DNA from: JAJEAD01 sp964420925
Lineage (GTDB): Bacteria > Pseudomonadota > Gammaproteobacteria > HK1
DNA length: 28,541 bases
Direction of reading: 5' to 3'
Assembly: GCA_964420925.1 (NCBI GenBank)
Contig: CAYQVB010000017.1
Location: forward strand, 1-28,541
The notes under the pieces were generated by a model. That model saw nothing but the letters and a program-made list of their open reading frames with translations, was not told where the DNA came from and did not search any database. Below are positions 1 to 6,998 of this stretch, in pieces. How positions within the stretch are numbered: position 1 is the stretch's first letter; every line of letters begins with the position of its first letter. Position numbers and translations under genes: made by a program.

Positions 1-1149
1 GAAGTAGCCGGTGTCTCCAGACGCGGCGCCGACTCCGGGGTGCACGGGGACGAGCGCCGTCTGCGAGCCGGATCCGGAGCGCGGTCGCAGCGCGGCGTCA
101 CGACCGAGCCGGAACTTGCGTGGCGTCACGCCCGGGGAAGGCCACTCCCGCTCGCCCTCCCAGCGCCCCGGCCGGCGCCCCAGCCGATCGCCGGGCGGCG
201 CATGCTCCTGGATCCAGACCCGCAGCCGGGGCTCCTCGTCGGCACCGTTCTCCACGCCCTTGAGCCATCGGTCCCACCAGCGCAGCGCCTCCTGCTGAAA
301 GCCGATTCCCGGACCGGGCGAGCCGAGGTCGGGATAGTGGTGACCCCAGGGTCCGACGATCCCCCAACACCGCTCGCGATTCGCAGCGAGCAGGTTCATC
401 ACCGTGGCGCTGTAGCGATCGCTCCAGCCTCCGACGAGCAGCGCGGGGCAGGCGATAGCGCCTGGGGACTCGTTGACGGATCCGAAGCGCCAGTAGGCGT
501 CGCGTGTCTCGTGCCGGATCCAGTGCTCCAGCGGGAAGGTGGCGCCCTCCAGGCGCTCGCGCCACATCCGCCGCCACGCCTCTCCCACCGTGGCGGGGTC
601 GGGCGGCGAGGCGAGGATCGCGGGCAGCGTCGCCCCCCACTCCACGCTGTCCGTGAGCAGGCATCCGCCCATGTGGTGGATATCGTCGTCGAAACGGTTG
701 TCGGTCGCGCACACCGCGATGATCGCGCCGAGAGCCTCCGGGCGCCGCAGCGCCGCCTGGAGGCTGGCGGTGCCGCCCCAGGAGGTGCCCATCATGCCGA
801 CGGCGCCGTCGCACCACGCCTGAGCGGCAATCCACTCGATGACCGCGATCGCATCGTCGAGCTCCTCCGGCCGGTACATGTCGGTCATCAGGCCCTCGGA
901 ATCGCCGGACCCGCGCATGTCGACCCGCACGCAGGCGTAGCCGTGGCGCGCGAAGAAGGCGTGGTTGCGCTCATCTCTGATGCGCACCATGTCCCGCTTC
1001 CGATACGGGATGTACTCGAGCACGGCGGGACTCGCCTCTCCCGACGGCGTCTCGGGCAGCCACAGGCGCGCGGAGAGGCGGATGCCGCCGGAAACCGGAA
1101 TCCAGCAGTGCTCGACCTCCCGGACCCGGGTTACCCCTGATGTGGCCAT
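1..1149 (-). CDS. CocE/NonD family serine hydrolase, C-terminus beyond the window
   Basis: This is an alpha/beta-hydrolase of the CocE/NonD (X-Pro dipeptidyl-peptidase S15-like) family, which cleaves esters or amides of poorly defined substrates. The frame is open from an ATG at 1149 to the left edge, giving 383 visible residues; family members are usually 550-680 residues, so the C-terminal jelly-roll domain is largely missing from view. The nucleophile elbow GTSWGG places the catalytic serine at residue 123. The usual 'VDMRGSGDSEG' segment lies at 76-86, the likely acid is D244 in GGWSDRY, and the likely histidine is H270 or H271 in GPWGHH. The start is supported by a GGGAGG ribosome site about 11 bases upstream (1161-1168). 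No signal peptide is seen, so a cytoplasmic location is likely. The gene is divergent from the toxin-antitoxin pair, with about 100 bases between them. The family is secure; the substrate is unknown. Confidence 0.9.
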   Translation of the reverse strand, partial: MATSGVTRVREVEHCWIPVSGGIRLSARLWLPETPSGEASPAVLEYIPYRKRDMVRIRDERNHAFFARHGYACVRVDMRGSGDSEGLMTDMYRPEELDDAIAVIEWIAAQAWCDGAVGMMGTSWGGTASLQAALRRPEALGAIIAVCATDNRFDDDIHHMGGCLLTDSVEWGATLPAILASPPDPATVGEAWRRMWRERLEGATFPLEHWIRHETRDAYWRFGSVNESPGAIACPALLVGGWSDRYSATVMNLLAANRERCWGIVGPWGHHYPDLGSPGPGIGFQQEALRWWDRWLKGVENGADEEPRLRVWIQEHAPPGDRLGRRPGRWEGEREWPSPGVTPRKFRLGRDAALRPRSGSGSQTALVPVHPGVGAASGDTGYF

Positions 1150-1199
1150 GAAACCGCCCGCCTCCCTTCCATCAGGAAAGCGATCACCATTGCCGATGC

Positions 1200-1258
1200 C
1201 TCATCATGCTCATCATGCTCATCATGTGTGCATGATAGTGCTAACATGCCATCATGAT
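1200..1258 (+). promoter_or_regulatory. Repeat-rich operator and start region of the toxin-antitoxin operon
   Basis: Three perfect 9-base direct repeats CTCATCATG run from 1200 to 1226. The last one forms an inverted repeat, ATCATG-tgtg-CATGAT, at 1221-1236. A self-complementary ATCATGAT at 1251-1258 covers the antitoxin start codon. Ribbon-helix-helix antitoxins usually bind such short palindromic half-sites, so autoregulation by the toxin-antitoxin complex is a reasonable inference. No purine-rich ribosome site precedes the ATG at 1254, and a weak -10-like GATAGT lies at 1234-1239, which would suit a leaderless or nearly leaderless mRNA. Confidence 0.5.
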
Positions 1259-1502
1259 TCGAACTCAGATTCAGCTCGAACCGGAGCAATACGAGCGCCT
1301 CAAAGCGCTCGCAGTCCGGCAGTCAAAGTCCTTCGCGCAACTCGTTCGCGAAGGCGTGGACCATGTACTCGCCGCCGAGCAGAGAGAGTCGGCGTGGGAT
1401 CGTTTCCTCGCCGCCGCCGGCTCGGGCCGTGCGGAGGATGACCCCGGCGACGTTTCCACACGACACGACGAGTACCTCTCCGACATCTACGCAGATGAAT
1501 GA
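1254..1502 (+). CDS. Ribbon-helix-helix (CopG/VapB-type) antitoxin
   Basis: This small 82-residue protein has an N-terminal ribbon-helix-helix domain: a beta strand (RTQIQLEPEQY) followed by two helices ('ERLKALAVRQ' and 'SFAQLVREGVDHVL'), roughly residues 3-43. The acidic C-terminal half, ending DEYLSDIYADE, resembles the toxin-wrapping tail of VapB-type antitoxins. Its last codons overlap the start of the PIN-domain toxin by 8 bases (ATGAATGA), which implies translational coupling. It is expected to neutralise the toxin and repress its own promoter; the repeats just upstream and over its start codon fit that role. The start codon has no visible Shine-Dalgarno. The pairing with a PIN toxin makes the antitoxin role likely. 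Confidence 0.85.
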   Translation: MIRTQIQLEPEQYERLKALAVRQSKSFAQLVREGVDHVLAAEQRESAWDRFLAAAGSGRAEDDPGDVSTRHDEYLSDIYADE

Positions 1503-1908
1503 AGTATTCGTGGATACCTCGGCGCTCTACGCACTGCTGGCCGAAAGCGATGGCAAACACCGTGCCGCGCGATCGGCGGCGCAGTCGTTACGAAGCCAGG
1601 ACGCTCGCCTCGTGACCTCTTCGTTCGTCGTTCAGGAGACCATCAGCCTGCTTCAGGCCCGACTCGGGGTCGAGACGGTACGCGTCTTCTATCGGGACGT
1701 GCTGCCGCTGCTCAAAGTGCTGTGGGTCAACGAGGAGCTGCTGCATCGCGCGATGGCTGCCCTCCTGGCATCATCGCGGCGCGGCATAAGCATCACCGAC
1801 TGGTCGAGCTTCACGCTCATGCGCGAGCGAGAGATCGAACGCGCCTTCACGTTCGACGACGACTTCTCGAGACAGGGGTTCGAGCTCGTTCCCGAACCCT
1901 CCTCGTAG
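1495..1908 (+). CDS. vapC: PIN-domain toxin, VapC type
   Basis: This is a 137-residue PIN-domain ribonuclease, the usual length for a VapC toxin; VapC proteins cut tRNA or rRNA and stop growth unless bound by the antitoxin. The N-terminus EVFVDTSALYALL carries the first metal-binding acid, D7. Others are E48 (VVQETI), D102 (ITDWSS) and the D121-D123 cluster (FDDDF), giving the set of acids needed for Mg2+ binding. The ATG at 1495 was chosen because the PIN fold starts right there and it overlaps the antitoxin stop; an upstream extension of the frame would be unrelated sequence. All acids are present, so the toxin looks active. Confidence 0.9.
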   Translation: MNEVFVDTSALYALLAESDGKHRAARSAAQSLRSQDARLVTSSFVVQETISLLQARLGVETVRVFYRDVLPLLKVLWVNEELLHRAMAALLASSRRGISITDWSSFTLMREREIERAFTFDDDFSRQGFELVPEPSS

Positions 1909-1930
1909 CCCTCCCGGCCTCTGCCCGCCG

Positions 1931-2971
1931 ATGCTCTTTCGCCAGCTCTTCGACAGCGTTTCCTGCACCTACACCTACCTCGTCGCGAGCCGCCCCGGTG
2001 GCGAGGCGCTCATCATCGACCCGGTGCTCGAGAAGGTGGACCGCTACCTCACCCTCATGGACGAGCTCGATCTCAGATTGGTGAAGGCGGTCGACACCCA
2101 CGTGCACGCCGACCACATCACCGGGCTGGGGGCGTTGCGCGACCGCTGCCGCTGCATCACGGTGATGGGCGAGCGGAGCGCGGTGGACGTGGTCTCGATG
2201 CGGGTGGCCGACGGCGACCGCATCGAGGTGGAGGGCATCAGCCTGAAGGTGCTCTACACCCCCGGCCACACCGACGATTCCTACAGCTTCCTGCTCGGCG
2301 ACCGCGTCTTCACCGGCGACACCCTCCTCATCCGGGGAACCGGGCGCACCGACTTTCAGAACGGCAATCCGCGGGACCAGTACCACTCGCTCTTCGATCG
2401 CCTGCTGCGGCTCCCCGACGACACGCTCGTGTACCCGGCGCACGACTACAAGGGCGACACCGTCAGCTCCATCGGCGAGGAGAAGTCGTGCAACCCGCGC
2501 CTGCAGGTCGGATCGATCGACGAGTACGTCGACCTGATGAACGGCCTGAACCTCTCGAATCCGAAGATGATGGACGTCGCGGTTCCCGCAAATCTCAAGA
2601 TCGGGCTCTCTCAGGAAGACGTGGCGGCGCGCGGCTGGTCTCTCGACCGCGGGCAGGTCCAGTCCCACCTCGAACGGGGCGATGTCCTGCTCGTGGACCT
2701 GCGTGACCGGAGCGAGCGGGAAAGGTACGGCGTGCTGCCCGGCTCGGTGCACGCCCCCTACCCCGATCTCCCGAGCAGCCTCGCGGCGGGAGGCCTGCTC
2801 CACGAGCTCTCCGCCGCCACCGCCCGGACCCTGGTCTTCTACTGCGCCTACGGGGAGCGTTCCGCGATGGCGGTCGAGGCGGCCCGCAGCGCCGGCTTCG
2901 GCGAGGCCCGCCACCTCCACGGCGGCCTGGATGCATGGAAGAAGGCGGGGGCGCCGATCGAGTCCACCTGA
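1931..2971 (+). CDS. Persulfide dioxygenase-rhodanese fusion (MBL fold + rhodanese)
   Basis: This 346-residue protein has two domains. Residues 1 to about 235 form a metallo-beta-lactamase domain of the ETHE1/persulfide-dioxygenase type: THVHADH gives H57, H59, D61 and H62, HTDDSYSF gives H113, and D130 and H171 (YPAHDYKG) complete the iron site. The GDTLLIRGTGRTDFQ stretch is characteristic of ETHE1-like enzymes. Residues about 240-346 form a rhodanese domain with catalytic C305 in the loop CAYGERS. Known fusions of this kind (PRF proteins) oxidise glutathione persulfide to sulfite and move sulfane sulfur, so a sulfide or persulfide detoxification role is likely. It is cytoplasmic and follows the toxin gene by 22 bases, but nothing ties the two functionally. 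No clear strong ribosome site is seen before the ATG. Confidence 0.9.
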   Translation: MLFRQLFDSVSCTYTYLVASRPGGEALIIDPVLEKVDRYLTLMDELDLRLVKAVDTHVHADHITGLGALRDRCRCITVMGERSAVDVVSMRVADGDRIEVEGISLKVLYTPGHTDDSYSFLLGDRVFTGDTLLIRGTGRTDFQNGNPRDQYHSLFDRLLRLPDDTLVYPAHDYKGDTVSSIGEEKSCNPRLQVGSIDEYVDLMNGLNLSNPKMMDVAVPANLKIGLSQEDVAARGWSLDRGQVQSHLERGDVLLVDLRDRSERERYGVLPGSVHAPYPDLPSSLAAGGLLHELSAATARTLVFYCAYGERSAMAVEAARSAGFGEARHLHGGLDAWKKAGAPIEST

Positions 2972-3320
2972 GCGGGAGACCGGTATGCGACAGGCGCCCC
3001 GCCCGCGGCGGATGCTCGTTTCGTGCGTCCCGAAGGGCAGGCCGGCGGGCCACGAGGGGGTGACCCGCCTCCCCGACCGGGATCTCACGAGCGGAGCGCA
3101 CGAAACACCGCGCTGAAGCGAAAGTCACGGCAGCGACGATCCGGGCACCGCCGGAGCCCGCGAGGACCGCGGAGTGAGGCGCCGATACGAGGCCCGTTGA
3201 AGCGCCGCATGCGGGAGCTCGGGCCGGAATGCGCAGATGTACCAATGGAGCGTCCCGGCCGCCGCATGGGAGAGTCCCCGAACTTGGCGTTTCGAGGTTG
3301 AAGGAAGGCGAGAGGAGCAG
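2972..3320. other. Intergenic region, no gene seen
   Basis: These 349 bases hold no convincing coding frame. The main content is the set of nested inverted repeats at 3014-3106, described separately. A purine-rich ribosome site (AGGAG, 3313-3317) for the MFS gene lies at the right end. I see no clear promoter hexamers. Confidence 0.6.
3014..3106. promoter_or_regulatory. Nested inverted repeats, possible folded RNA leader
   Basis: Three stems nest in one another: GTTTCGTGCG (3018-3027) with CGCACGAAAC (3097-3106), TCCCG (3028-3032) with CGGGA (3078-3082), and GGCGGG (3044-3049) with CCCGCC (3064-3069). A competing pair, GCTCGT (3014-3019) with ACGAGC (3087-3092), cannot form together with the outer stem, so two alternative folds are possible. 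The element ends 214 bases before the MFS start codon on the + strand. It could be a structured leader, a protein-binding site or a remnant of a small mobile element. There is no T-run, so it is not a standard terminator. Confidence 0.35.
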
Positions 3321-4562
3321 ATGACGGACAACGAAGCCAAGCGCAGGAGCGGACACCGGCGAGCGGTCTCCTTCGTCTTCGTGACGGTGCTGATCGACGC
3401 GATGGGCATCGGGATCATCATTCCGGTGATGCCCGACCTCATCCGCGAGCTCGGCGGCCTGTCGCTCGGCAGCGCAGCGGTCGTGGGCGGCTACCTGACC
3501 TTCATCTACGCCCTGATGCAGTTCGCGAGCGGTCCCACCCTGGGCAACCTCTCGGACCGTTTCGGGCGCCGGCCGGTGCTGCTGGTGTCGCTCTTCGCGC
3601 TCGCGGTCGACTACGTGATCATGGGCTTCGCGCCCACCCTCTGGCTACTCTTCGTGGGCCGCGCGCTGGCGGGCATCGCCGGCGCCACCTACTCCACCGC
3701 CAACGCCTTCATCGCGGACATCAGTCCCGCGAATCGGCGGGCCCAGAACTTCGGCCTGCTCGGCGCCGGCTTCGGGGTGGGATTCGTCGCCGGACCGCTG
3801 ATCGGAGGGCTCGCCGGAGAGCTGGGCACGCGCGCCCCCTTCTTTGCCGCCGCCGCCATCGCCATCGCCAACTTCGCCTGGGGCGCCTTCGTGATGCCGG
3901 AGACGCTCTCCCCGGACCGGCGGCGCTCATTCGCTTGGCGCCGCGCCAACCCCCTGGGCGCCGCCCGACAGATTGCCCGCATGCCCGCCCTTTCCTGGTT
4001 CTTTCTCGCCATGTTCATCTACGAGATCGGGCATCACGTGTACCCGGCGATATGGAGCTTCTACACCAAGGAGGCATTTGCCTGGTCCAACGCCGAGGTC
4101 GGACTGTCTCTCGCGATCGTCGGCGTGTGCTTCGCGGTGGTCCAGGGCTGGCTCATCCGCCTGATCATTCCCCGCGCGGGCGAGGCGGGGACCGTCTGGC
4201 TGGGTTTCGCGGTCAGCATCGGTGGGCTCATATTCTTCGGCCTCGCCACCGAGGGCTGGATGATCTACGCCGCCCTGCCCCTGACCGCCTTCGGCGCCCT
4301 CATCGTACCGGCGCTCACCGGCGTGATGTCCAACCAGGTGTCGGAGCGCGCGCAGGGAGAGCTGCAGGGGGCGCTCGCGAGCGTCCTGGGGGTGACGATG
4401 ATCATCAGCCCCCTCCTGATGACGCAGATCTTCGGCTACTTCGTCGGGGACTCCGCCCCCATCTATCTGCCCGGTGCGCCCTTCCTGGGGGCGGCGGTGC
4501 TGCTGGTGCTCGCCCTCGTGCCCTTCTACCTCGGCATGCGCCGCGTCACGCGCGGGAGTTGA
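3321..4562 (+). CDS. MFS transporter, TCR/Tet-type drug/H+ antiporter family
   Basis: This 413-residue inner-membrane protein has about 12 hydrophobic segments. The start 'VTVLIDAMGIGIIIPVMPDL' is typical of the TCR/Tet (TetA-like) branch of the major facilitator superfamily. Motif A, GNLSDRFGRR, lies at residues 75-84 in the cytoplasmic loop between helices 2 and 3, and a motif-C-like run 'GAGFGVGFVAGPLIGG' marks an antiporter. The ATG at 3321 was chosen because it has an AGGAG site 4 bases upstream and because the membrane part begins soon after; the frame is open further upstream but without family-like sequence. It is an exporter with an unknown substrate; a TetA-like sequence alone does not show tetracycline resistance. 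It is convergent with the next gene. Confidence 0.88.
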   Translation: MTDNEAKRRSGHRRAVSFVFVTVLIDAMGIGIIIPVMPDLIRELGGLSLGSAAVVGGYLTFIYALMQFASGPTLGNLSDRFGRRPVLLVSLFALAVDYVIMGFAPTLWLLFVGRALAGIAGATYSTANAFIADISPANRRAQNFGLLGAGFGVGFVAGPLIGGLAGELGTRAPFFAAAAIAIANFAWGAFVMPETLSPDRRRSFAWRRANPLGAARQIARMPALSWFFLAMFIYEIGHHVYPAIWSFYTKEAFAWSNAEVGLSLAIVGVCFAVVQGWLIRLIIPRAGEAGTVWLGFAVSIGGLIFFGLATEGWMIYAALPLTAFGALIVPALTGVMSNQVSERAQGELQGALASVLGVTMIISPLLMTQIFGYFVGDSAPIYLPGAPFLGAAVLLVLALVPFYLGMRRVTRGS

Positions 4563-4713
4563 CAGATGCCTTCCCCCGGCGGGCATGGATCGGAATTCGG
4601 CTGTAGCGGAAGACGGCCCAGAGGCAAGAGGGCGCCCACTCCCATTCCCGCCCGTTCAGGCCTCAGCATTCTCCAACACAACTCCGTCCGATGGATTCCA
4701 CCCGCAGCCGCCT

Positions 4714-5802
4714 CTACTCCGGCACCTCGACCCCGAGGCGTTCTGCGTGGGCGAGGAGCCGCGTCCAGCTCTCTTCCAGGATGGTGATTCCCTCGCGCTC
4801 GGAATGCCGGCGCGTGGCATAGGAACGCTCGCCGGGAATACGGATGCGATCCACTCCCGGCGCGCGCCGCGAGCTCCGGATCTCGTCGAGATACGCGTCC
4901 ACCGCCCGGCGGAAGTCCTCCGGCTCGCCGAACGCGGCGGGGTCTACCGCAAGGAAGAGGTGCCCGCGCGATTCTGCCGGCAGGCCCGGATCGTGCCAGC
5001 CGGCGAGCGCGCGGCCCACCGCCCCACCGGTCAGGGGTCCAGCGAGCAGGGCCACGCAGAGTCCGAGCCCGAAGCCCTTGTGGCCGGCGAGCGGTGCGAT
5101 AGCGCCCTCCAGCACCGCCTCGGCATCGGTGGAGGGGTTGCCGTCCCGGTCGACCCCCACTCCCTCGGGAAGAGGCAGCCCGAGGTAGGCGGACTGGCGC
5201 ACGGTGGAATGGGAGACCGCGCTCGTGGAGATGTCGTGCACGATGGGAACGCCGCTCCCGGTGGGAATCCCGATCGCGAAGGGGTTGGTGCCGAGCCGGC
5301 GGTCCACCCCGCCGAAGGGATGCACCAGCGAGGAGGAGGCGGTGAACACCATGCCCGCCAGCCCCGCCTCCGCGATGCGTCCCGCGTAGATGCCAATCAT
5401 GTAGATGTCGGCGCCGTTCGTCAGGGCGACCGCGGCGCAGCCCGCGTCCCGAGCCTTGGCGATGGCGGTGTCGGTGGCGAGGAAGGCGCCGGCATGCCCC
5501 GTCGCCCAGGCTCCGTCCACCACCGCGAAGGCCGGCCCCTCCCGCGCCACCACAGGCCGCGCGGACCCGTTCACGATGCCGGCTTCGAGATCTTCGAGGA
5601 GGTTGCCGATGTGGTCCGCGCCCTGGCGGCCGACGCCGCGCATGTCCGCCTCGACGAATCCCTCGGCCGAGGCTTGCGCGTTCTCCGCGTTGCAGCCGGC
5701 CGCGACCAGAATGCGCCGGAGCAGCTCCCGGAGCCGCGCGACCGGCATCCGGCGCACCGGGTGGTCGCCCCAGTCGCCGAGGGGACGATCAGCGCTACTC
5801 AT
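4714..5802 (-). CDS. Ldh (malate/L-lactate dehydrogenase-like) family oxidoreductase with altered active site
   Basis: This 362-residue protein belongs to the NAD(P)-dependent Ldh/YlbC/AllD/ComC family of 2-hydroxyacid or keto-acid reductases. Family marks are RGVGRQG (55-61), GTNPFAIGIP (171-180), DISTS (190-194) and GHKGFGL (240-246). Two conserved histidines of the family are replaced: the RGVxSHG position is Q60, and the NSxHxG position is D132 in TNGADIY. The fold and cofactor-binding parts look intact, so it may be a subfamily with different chemistry or a non-reducing protein. The ATG at 5802 has a GGGGA stretch just upstream. It is followed on the other strand by the convergent MFS gene and has no obvious operon partner. 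Confidence 0.85.
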   Translation of the reverse strand: MSSADRPLGDWGDHPVRRMPVARLRELLRRILVAAGCNAENAQASAEGFVEADMRGVGRQGADHIGNLLEDLEAGIVNGSARPVVAREGPAFAVVDGAWATGHAGAFLATDTAIAKARDAGCAAVALTNGADIYMIGIYAGRIAEAGLAGMVFTASSSLVHPFGGVDRRLGTNPFAIGIPTGSGVPIVHDISTSAVSHSTVRQSAYLGLPLPEGVGVDRDGNPSTDAEAVLEGAIAPLAGHKGFGLGLCVALLAGPLTGGAVGRALAGWHDPGLPAESRGHLFLAVDPAAFGEPEDFRRAVDAYLDEIRSSRRAPGVDRIRIPGERSYATRRHSEREGITILEESWTRLLAHAERLGVEVPE

Positions 5803-5934
5803 GGTCCCCGGCCGGCGTCAGATCCTCGATCGACATGTGCCGCTCTCCACTTCTTCAGGTGGGGACACACAGTAACAGATGCGGATCGCATGCCGAACCC
5901 GGGTGACTCGATGAGCCGCCGATCCGGGCCATGC

Positions 5935-6118
5935 TCACGTCAGCGCCTGGCGGACAAACTCGTCGAACATGGGGACGGTGAAGTCGATCGCCCCGTCGCG
6001 CGGGCGGTAGCAGAGTCCACGTCTCACCAGTGCGTCATGCAGGGGGCCGATCTCCGCAATAGTCTTGTCCAGGACGGCCGCCACCTCGTCACATGCGTAG
6101 GGCCCGCCTCCCCCGTCT
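5935..6118 (-). pseudogene. Relic of the C-terminal tail of an AAA-type ATPase
   Basis: About 60 codons read as a plausible protein tail with motifs 'DEVAAVLDKTIAEIGPLHDA', ALVRRGLCYRP and IDFTVPMFDEFVRQAL, ending at a TGA at 5935-5937. This pattern resembles the winged-helix-like C-terminus of some bacterial AAA (Orc/Cdc6-like) ATPases, where a LIxKG(L/M)IY and FTVPxFDEF run is common. The upstream ATPase domain is absent: the frame enters the SDR gene out of phase exactly at the SDR stop codon. I read it as a truncated remnant left by recombination. It may instead be a small unrelated frame that resembles the family by chance. Confidence 0.45.
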
Positions 6119-6874
6119 TCATATGCCCACGATGACCTCGCCTCCGTTGGGGCTGATGACCTGACCGGTGATGAAGTCCGACTCCGGCCCGCAAAGGAAG
6201 AGCACGGTGTAGGACATCTCCACCGCTTCCGCGTAGCGGCCCATCGGCACCCGTCGCGAGGCATTCCGGACGTATTCCTCACCACCCTTCTGCAGCACCA
6301 TCTCGGTAATCACCCCGCCGGGCGCGATGGCATTGACGTTGATGTTGTAGGGCGCGAACTCCTTCGCCCAGGCTTTGGTCAAACCCAGGAGCGCGGCCTT
6401 GGCGCCGCAGTAGTGCGAGTGGGATGTATGACCGGTCATGCCCCACATGGAGGAGACGTTGACGATCTTCCCGTACCTGCGTTGTTTCATTCCCGGGGTG
6501 ACGGCCTTGGCCATGAAGAAGGAACCCTTGACGTGAACCGCGAACATGCGATCGAAGTCGGTTTCGTCGATGTCGGCCAGCTCACCGGGGGTGTCTATGC
6601 CCGCGTTGTTGACCAGGATGTCGATGCGGCCGAGCGCCGCCTCGACCGCCGCCACCTCGGCGCTGACCGCCGCCACCTCGCTCACGTCGAACACCACCGC
6701 GCGAGCACGGCCACCGCGATCGCGGATCATGGCGGCGCTCTCCTCGGCCAGAGCCGCATCGATGTCCTGGACCACGATTTCCGCCCCTTCCTCCGACATC
6801 ACCACTCCGTGGGTGCGCCCCATGCCCCGGCCGGCGCCGGTGATCAAGGCCACCTTCCCGTCAAGCTTGCCCAT
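6119..6874 (-). CDS. SDR-family oxidoreductase
   Basis: This 251-residue classical short-chain dehydrogenase/reductase has the cofactor motif TGAGRGMG (13-20), NNAG (89-92) and a catalytic set S141 or S142, Y155 and K159 (HYCGAKA). An acidic residue after the second strand (VVQDID, D37) indicates NAD(H) rather than NADP(H). All active-site residues are present, so a functional alcohol or ketone dehydrogenase is expected; the substrate cannot be read from the sequence. The ATG at 6872-6874 has only a weak GCGGAG-like site upstream. The gene lies downstream of and co-oriented with the SbcCD-like pair, with a 124-base gap. Its stop codon abuts the ATPase-tail relic. Confidence 0.92.
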   Translation of the reverse strand: MGKLDGKVALITGAGRGMGRTHGVVMSEEGAEIVVQDIDAALAEESAAMIRDRGGRARAVVFDVSEVAAVSAEVAAVEAALGRIDILVNNAGIDTPGELADIDETDFDRMFAVHVKGSFFMAKAVTPGMKQRRYGKIVNVSSMWGMTGHTSHSHYCGAKAALLGLTKAWAKEFAPYNINVNAIAPGGVITEMVLQKGGEEYVRNASRRVPMGRYAEAVEMSYTVLFLCGPESDFITGQVISPNGGEVIVGI

Positions 6875-6998
6875 TTGCCCGTTCGCTCCGCGAGAGTGAA
6901 GAAGTTGCCGGCCGGATGCGCCGGCGTCTACCTGACGCCCTGTCCGTGCGCACCGTTTCGCCTCGACCAGACGCCGATCCGCTGCGGACCGGTGAGCC

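Noticed and set aside
2984..3116. Small 43-codon gene downstream of the persulfide dioxygenase
   Set aside because: It lies over the nested inverted repeats, is Arg/Pro-rich, and has no ribosome site or family resemblance.
3321..4562. Tetracycline resistance gene
   Set aside because: The TetA-like N-terminus is common to many exporters of unknown substrate, there is no TetR-type repressor gene next to it, and no resistance can be read from the sequence.
4563..4713. Bidirectional terminator between the convergent MFS and Ldh-family genes
   Set aside because: I could not find a convincing stem with a T-run in these 151 bases.
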